NCBI GenBank assembly: GCA_022495005.1
Contig: JAGYXB010000559.1
Location: 1,736,001 to 1,800,000, forward strand
Direction of reading: 5' to 3'
Length of the DNA stretch: 64,000 nt
Origin: Rhyacophila brunnea
Taxonomy: Eukaryota > Arthropoda > Insecta > Trichoptera > Rhyacophilidae
Shown here piece by piece: positions 58,801-64,000 of this stretch; within the stretch, counting starts at the first letter, position 1; every line of letters starts with the position of its first letter. The notes under the pieces are model-generated. The model worked only from the letters and a program-made list of their open reading frames with translations, was not told the DNA's origin and ran no database searches. The translations under genes and the position numbers were made by a program.

Positions 58801-60102
58801 CATGCATAAACAACTGGTGATGTTTCACGCCAAACGTAGGGCCCCGTGATACGGCTAATATTGATGATGGTCGGTTTTGAGTGATTTATGTTTGCGTTGA
58901 ATCTATTAATTTATTATTTATTTTAAAAAGATTCAACTATTTATTTTGTACCCAATGAATTACGATGAGAGTGGATTAAACGATAATATGAATCAAATTT
59001 AATATGATCACAAGTTTTAAAATTATTAATAACAATGGTTATTGTTATTAGTAATAACAACAGTGGCAATAATAGTTTTATTATGCAAGTAAACAGATAA
59101 TACGTTAGTACCTATAATAAAATAATAGGGAACACTAACACACTAGTTTAAACACTTATCAGTACCTACATACCCGAGTTTAATCAAAATAAATTATGTA
59201 TGGAATCGTACATACCAAGTATTTATTATACACAAAGCAACCTTTAGCCGTAAAATCCTTCTCAGTTATTAGTATTACAGTACTGAGTACTGACCTCTCC
59301 AATAGATTATAACACAGAAAAATAAACATTTAGTAAACAAGATATAACGTTAGTTACCTAATATTAAAAAAAAAAACTAAACAAATATAATATTATGTGA
59401 TATGAATTGATATTTTGTATAATCGGTAGTTACTAATAGTAAATTATACTGTTTATTTATAAATTAATTAGTGATTAGTGATATAAACATAAATATAAAG
59501 TATATATAAATACTAACAATTACTATTGCTAATTAAAATAAATAGTTATTTATTGTAATATTATTATGTTGTAAAAATTATTAAAACAATGAGTAAAAAC
59601 GAATGTATCTCTTTATAATTACGAGTAATGTAAATTTATTTATACACCACAAGACAATAAATTAGGTAAACGAAAAACGAAAATACATGTAGGTATCTAT
59701 CTATCTACACAATAATAATATTATGTTTAATATGTACATGAGTACATACTTAAAATGAATACAATAATAATTAGCTATGTTTCGATAAAAGCACTATATA
59801 TAATAGATAATATGTATGTGTATAATAGGTTTTAGGTCTGTCTGCTGTAAATAATATGTACTTAATTAAAAATACGTTACTTATCTAAACAATTTTTAAT
59901 ATTAAATATTTACCTCTGGACCCCCTAGTCCTCCACTCAGTAAAGCGAATATTCTAATATCTTTCAAGCTTATTTGAATATTATATTCCCCCGTTTGCCT
60001 TTGATCAAAAATGGTTTTATTTAACGGAGCTCCATTACTGAAATTCACTAAACATAACACACTGACACACGTTGATAATATCCTTTTCAACAAAATAGCC
60101 AT
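55288..60102 (-). CDS. Secreted mucin-like protein, two exons, family not recognised
   Basis: Exon 1 is 60102-59914 (63 codons) with donor GAG|GTAAAT. Exon 2 is 55866-55288 with acceptor TTTATTTCAG, both in phase 0, giving 255 residues. Residues 1-24 are a signal peptide ending SNG|APLN. The block GEYNIQISLKDIRIFALLSG follows, then an acidic tyrosine-rich run DYDYNYDY at the exon junction. A long Ser/Thr/Pro-rich middle has about six N-glycosylation sequons (NKT, NGT, NAT, NQT, NKT, NGT), expected of an extracellular mucin-like chain. The only two mature cysteines lie near the end, CAEGFRKDRQGNC (residues 231-243), and could form one disulfide-closed loop. The role is unknown: it could be a matrix, peritrophic or signalling-type secreted protein. 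The 4-kb intron holds MITEs and AT-rich DNA. Confidence 0.85.
55980..56455. repeat. Small relative of the giant palindrome's arms
   Basis: The left part TTCTTTTATTCAATGAATAA and its inverse form a hairpin at 55990-56095. The right part (ATACGGGCTCAAATCCCG and TATATCTGAGGTGTTTTCAA) matches 13255-13350. The same two blocks lie 400-500 bases apart in the palindrome arms. It lies in the intron of the mucin-like gene. Confidence 0.75.
57108..57770 (+). mobile_element. MITE family A, copy 5, split by a hAT-like MITE
   Basis: Split at 57138-57375. Joining the sides restores TTCGCCGTATCACACTTCAC. This copy carries a longer run of TTAGG units (about 57566-57592) than the other copies. Confidence 0.8.
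57138..57375. mobile_element. hAT-like MITE with CAGCGCTCGAAATGG end, copy 2
   Basis: Same ends as 51367-51632, and 238 bases long. The flanking duplication is CGTATC with the outer two positions no longer matching. It is nested in MITE family A. Confidence 0.82.
57780..59900. other. Intron of the mucin-like gene, AT-rich
   Basis: A SINE-like fragment with a GGTTTTATGAGAAATGG start lies at about 58385-58590. The stretch 58900-59880 is extremely AT-rich with short TAATA repeats. No coding sequence is supported. Confidence 0.45.
59914..60102 (-). CDS. Mucin-like gene exon 1 (signal peptide)
   Basis: ATG at 60102-60100 opens MAILLKRILSTCVSVLCLVN, a basic start and hydrophobic core typical of a signal peptide. 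The donor GAG|GTAAAT follows codon 63. The frame stops three codons into the intron, which fits splicing. Confidence 0.85.
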
Positions 60103-60137
60103 TATAAGTTTGTCAATTGTATAGTGTTAAAATTTGA

Positions 60138-60310
60138 CAGCAGAAAGGACCACCTCGCTCTCGTGTAATGTGCTTTGAATTGAATGACAATGTGGAGAGA
60201 CGTCTTCCAGGAGCTGTTGCTGATTTTTATGCATCTGGAACAACTCGTTTGGTCTCTGAAGATGCTTTAATGTCGTTAACAGTTATCCAGAGGCGAATAG
60301 GTCGATAGCC
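60138..60310 (+). other. Coding-like fragment opposite the mucin-like promoter
   Basis: A frame that opens after a TGA reads QQKGPPRSRVMCFELNDNVE and then RRLPGAVADFYASGTTRLVS, EDALMSLTVIQRRIGR and a stop. A second stretch 40 bases later (60326-60417) reads YMLDPSIGRRVDGILRHI and on. The composition is protein-like and unlike the flanks. It starts only 35 bases upstream of the minus-strand gene's ATG. I do not recognise it; it may be a transposon remnant or an exon of a divergent gene. Confidence 0.35.
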
Positions 60311-60417
60311 TTTTCATTAGGTACATGCTTGATCCGAGCATCGGCCGACGAGTTGATGGCATTTTGCGGCACATTATCAATCGCAGATATATAGTGATAC
60401 GAAACTACAGGTACGGC

Positions 60418-60700
60418 CAGTGACGTACCTAGGCAAAGTGCCGCCCTTAAGCGGACTTTGAATGCCGCCCCTTTTATTTAAATTTCAAATTGCCTGTAAA
60501 TTTGTTAGGTACCTACCTACTTACCTTTCTTGAAGTTATACTTCTTTTGGTACGTTTGGGAAAACAGATCAGAGTGTATTTTTAGCGTGTGACGAAGTTG
60601 CGCGCACCGATGTAACAGATAATTTATTATTACGCATAGTGTCATTTAGTTAGTCGATCAATACAACCAAGTACAGAGCACATGTTGTAAACATAACCAA
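60418..60700 (+). mobile_element. hAT-like element end (CAGTGACGTACC), partial
   Basis: CAGTGACGTACCTAGGCAAA with GCCGCCC blocks, related to family C. TTGAAGTTATACTTCTTT in its interior recurs at 63835, in a similar fragment at the right edge of the window. No partner terminus with a matching duplication was found. Confidence 0.55.
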
Positions 60701-61130
60701 TATTGTATCATAATAAATATATATGTTTATAAACAAATTTCTGGAGACCAACATTCTACACTATTAATTTATATTCATAAAACTTTATTTATATTGGAGT
60801 GTATATTTTTTTTTCATTATAAAGATTGTGCATCAAGACTTGAGGCTATATTTATGTAAGTAATATTTATGAGTAAAATTATATATCAATAAATAAATAA
60901 ATTTTATGAATGTTGTGTTGGTAAATAATTTTAATTCATCATGGGCATTTCTGAATCGATTATAACCGCTGTATGGCAAAGATGAGTTTTGGTGAAATAC
61001 AATATTTAAATTACAATTATCATGTGCTATATGAGACACAGGTGAATCGCGTACGTTTTCTTCAACCTAATCCACTGTAATATTAATAGACTCAGGTAAT
61101 GGCTTATTTTGTTTTGTTATACCAAAGAAG

Positions 61131-61942
61131 CAGTGGCGCACCCAGGAGGGGGGGCAAGGGGCCTTGATCCCCCCCCAAAAACATTGAAATTGAAAGCCAA
61201 TAGATTAGATAAATAAAAACACGGCAAAAAAATGATTTAAAATTCTCCAGCACCCTCTTTAGAAAAATTTCTTAGATTTTAATTTCTACACAAAAATTTC
61301 GAAACACTAATGTCGGGTTTTTTTAGAAACTCAATCCCTAATGGAAATGTCAAAAAATTCACGGTGTCCACCCGAATTTCGGAGTGGTGTAGGTCATGGC
61401 TGGGAAGGGCTGACAGGGCTCTAGTCTGGGGGCCGGGCTGTGGGGGGCCCGGCGTGTCGGGTTGACCAGATAAGTGAGATAATTACACATCATAAATTAG
61501 CATTAATAGTAAAAAAGTCGCCTGTGGCGCTATTACACTTCATGGCCATGAACATTTTTAATTACTTATATAATTGTGCAATATATTTTTTGATTATTAT
61601 GTGTCGATACTCGACAGCTCCATTATTAAAGTAGATGTATTAAAAATCGCCAATAATTCACTGTATAAGTACCCTTAATTTGAACTAAAACACAATTTGA
61701 AAAACGTTAATGTAGTGTTTCACACTGAATTTAATCTTAGCGGTAGGTAGGGGGCCCACCAAATATCCTAGCCCGAAGGCCCGTTTCAGGATGTGGGGAC
61801 CATGGTATAGGTATACCGAGTGCAATAGACAAAAGACCGATAAACGAGAAATTAAGCTGTGAAGAAGAAAAAGAGTCTATGGGACTAATTTACATTCTCC
61901 TCCTTGGCCCCCCCCCAATATTAAATCCTGGGCGCGCCATTG
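61131..61942 (+). mobile_element. hAT-like element with perfect 8-base duplication
   Basis: CAAAGAAG lies at 61123-61130 and 61943-61950. The ends are CAGTGGCGCACCCAGGAGG and the inverse CCTGGGCGCGCCATTG. The G-run and C-run next to the ends pair with each other. A family F repeat (61405-61830) is nested inside. There is no transposase. Confidence 0.88.
61405..61830 (+). repeat. Dispersed repeat family F, nested
   Basis: From TGACAGGGCTCTAGTCTGGG to GATGTGGGGACCATGGTA. It matches 51060-51760 and lies within the hAT-like element 61131-61942. Confidence 0.65.
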
Positions 61943-62035
61943 CAAAGAAGTATAATTATTATTAATTTTTGACTAGTTATCTTAAAGAGACAAATACACT
62001 AAAAATCTTTAAATTGACATTATAGGTAGGTATAA

Positions 62036-62629
62036 GTAAATCATTATACGGTGGCACCATAGGCGATTTGCGCGTGTATTGGAATAATTGAATACGTGTA
62101 TTAAATAAGGCTCTAAGTACCAAAAAGTAGTATTGCCTGTAGTTACAAAATACCGAGTCATTGCAGTAAAATTTCATGAAGCATACCTTTTGAAAAATGT
62201 GGTTTTACAGTGTGAAGCAATCACGGCAGCCTCTATAATTTTAGGTATTAAGAACTCGCAAGTGTCAACACACCATTGTCAGCTATTTTATATTGAATGC
62301 CGTTGACCACTGCAGTGCTACTTACGCCATTATAAATAAAACACGCCAACGGACTTACAACGTCGACAGGTTTAATTATTTTGCTGTATTTTTTTGACTT
62401 GCTTGAGGAACTTAGACTATAATTGAAGTTATTGGCGTTGGTATGTAGAACATTTTTCTATAAAAATGTCAGTTTTTATGTTTTTGGTACTTAGCGCCTT
62501 AATTAATACACGTATTCAATTGTTTCCCGTAATGTCTGTTTCAATGCTAACAAACAATAGATACCACTACAACAAGTGCAAGATTTTTTTGCTGTAACCA
62601 TGGTGCCACTATAAAATGATTTACCCATA
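62036..62629. repeat. Long foldback element with GGTGGCACCAT ends
   Basis: GTAAATCATTATACGGTGGC at the left mirrors GTGCCACTATAAAATGATTT at the right. A second inner pair, AATTGAATACGTGTATTAA and its inverse, lies at 62086-62110 and 62500-62522. A fragment of the same end is at about 19560-19595. Confidence 0.72.
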
Positions 62630-62972
62630 ACTGATAATTAGAGCATTTCCACGAAACATACTCTCAAAAACAGTGGTGGTTTCAGGTACGTGTAAGTCGG
62701 TGGCATTTACAGGTTTGGAGGCACCCTTGTGAAATTTTTGCCTGTGCGATAAACTGCATTACAATTATGAGTATTACAATACACCAATAGTTATGTTAGT
62801 TTTTAAACTAAGATGTCGTTACTTTCTAACGAAGTGACCGCTTCTTCTGCTTCATTGAAAACCGCCACTGCTTTCAAAAATTGTAATATTTGTATTCGTT
62901 CCTTCATTCACCGCCCTTATGCAACGCTTGGCCTGCCTACTCCCGCGGAATGTCACTGTGCATAGCTGTTAA

Positions 62973-63347
62973 GGCCATGCATTAGTTGAGGCACGGTCTA
63001 AAAAGATCGTTGCTAGGCGATGTGCGGATTGCGGGTCGCGGGTGAAAATGACGCCTGTCAAACGAAATATTATTTCTCATATAAATTCAACATACGTCCA
63101 TTTTATGTTCTGTTTATTATTCTATTAGTATCAATAATAATATATTCATTGACATGTTTGCTTTTTAAAGTAAATGGGTAAAGTTTTTAGTCATCTTTAC
63201 ATGATTTTAGAATTAATTGGCCCGTCGCCATCACGCAGCAAAGTGACGTGCGTCCGACTCCACGTACTCTCAATGAATGCGAAGCAAGTACAAATTTTCG
63301 TCGCGCGTACAGTTGAACATTATTTGGCGTTTCACTGATGCGTCACC
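62973..63347. mobile_element. TTAA-flanked MITE (piggyBac-like), copy 3
   Basis: TTAA at 62969-62972 and 63348-63351. Ends GGCCATGCATTAGTTGAGGC and the inverse of GGTGACGCATCAGTGAAAC. At 375 bases it is the longest copy of this family. Confidence 0.8.
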
Positions 63348-63927
63348 TTAAGTATACGAAGCCATAGATCACAAGAACTTTACTTACAAGACCCCCAAAA
63401 GTCATTTATATTTTTTCCGGACTTTCTTCTCTCTTCCCAGTGGCGTCCAGTGGGAGCAGGCAGACTATGCGCCGCAGAGAGGTGGAAGTTATTTGAAGGG
63501 CGGCAAATACAAGAAAGAATGAATCGCCGAATATTGTTTCATTTAATAAATTAAGTTTACTGAGATGTTAAATGATCCTTGGTCAAATAAATATGGACAG
63601 ACATTCCCAAATCCTTAGATAGCGCATATAATAATATTTACTGATAAATCAATAATAAGTCCATATACAATTTTTGCTTAGACGCAAATACTACTTCGGT
63701 AAATGACGGAACAATAAAACAATACATTATGTACCTACTGCTATAGAAAAGACTAAAAAATATCTGGATTGTATTGAAAAACTAATCGGTTTAATAAATC
63801 TAGAGCTTGGTAGAAATAATATAATAGAGAATGTTTTTGAAGTTATACTTCTTTAGGCGCGTTCGGAAAATCACATCAGAGTGTATTTTTGGCGTGTGAT
63901 ATGTAACACACAATTTATTTTTTCACA

Positions 63928-64000
63928 CGAAAAAAACGCACGTGATTGGATTCGAATCACCGATTGTTCGGTTATCAGCCGAACGCACTATCTTTACGCC
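63928..64000 (-). tRNA. tRNA-Ile-like sequence, cut by the window edge, probably a pseudo-tRNA
   Basis: On the minus strand TTCGG and CCGAA form a 5-bp anticodon stem around the loop CTGATAA, giving anticodon GAT (isoleucine). The T-arm GTGATTCGAATC and AATCAC is complete but shifted by one base. The 5' part lies at the window edge and the acceptor stem cannot be checked. It is likely a tRNA-derived repeat, but a real gene is possible. Confidence 0.45.

Noticed and set aside
60418..62961. One long hAT element from CAGTGACGTACC to AATGTCACTG
   Set aside because: The bases flanking the two ends do not form an 8-base duplication, so these are probably ends of separate elements.
1..64000. CRISPR arrays, operons, riboswitches, bacterial promoters
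   Set aside because: The window is eukaryotic with spliced genes. No regularly spaced direct repeats with unique spacers were seen.

Overview
The window is 64 kb of AT-rich, intron-containing eukaryotic DNA, most likely from an insect. The evidence is spliced genes with GT-AG introns, an ortholog of the animal enzyme B3GLCT, malectin, and a dense population of small DNA transposons, tRNA-derived SINEs and broken non-LTR retrotransposons. A moth or butterfly is my best guess, based on the recurring TACCTAC-type motifs and on the style of the LINE tail near 4.75 kb. That guess is inference, not proof.

Three protein-coding genes are well supported. (1) 23048-33159 (+) holds eight exons of a beta-1,3-glucosyltransferase of the B3GLCT type, which glucosylates O-fucose on thrombospondin type 1 repeats in the ER. 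All seven introns have GT-AG ends and matching phases, and the protein ends in an HKEL ER-retrieval-like tetrapeptide. The first exon, with the signal peptide, was not found. (2) 39894-40697 (+) is an uninterrupted 267-residue malectin, a membrane-anchored ER lectin for glucosylated glycans. (3) 60102-55288 (-) is a two-exon gene for a 255-residue secreted, Ser/Thr-rich, mucin-like protein with a small cysteine-bracketed C-terminal motif; I do not recognise its family. Genes 1 and 2 lie next to each other on the same strand and both serve ER glycoprotein maturation, but nothing in the sequence shows that they are co-regulated.

The rest is mostly mobile DNA. 1-6.5 kb: hAT-like MITEs with target-site duplications, CR1/Jockey and RTE-like LINE tails. 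6.58-14.55 kb: one almost spacerless palindrome of about 8 kb, with arms of nearly 4 kb that are very similar but not identical; this is the most striking structure in the window. 14.8-23 kb: MITEs, LINE pieces, a tRNA-derived SINE, a THAP-like fragment, and a hAT MITE inserted in an older repeat. The introns of B3GLCT and the 33-39 kb spacer carry piggyBac-like (TTAA) elements, SINEs, mariner-like MITEs and foldback elements, several nested. 42.9-55.2 kb: more hAT, foldback and mariner-like MITEs. 60-64 kb: a coding-like fragment, hAT and TTAA elements, and a tRNA-Ile-like sequence at the right edge.

The nesting gives a relative insertion history. Where target-site duplications are stated they were read directly. 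Family names in this answer (A to G) are local labels, not database names.
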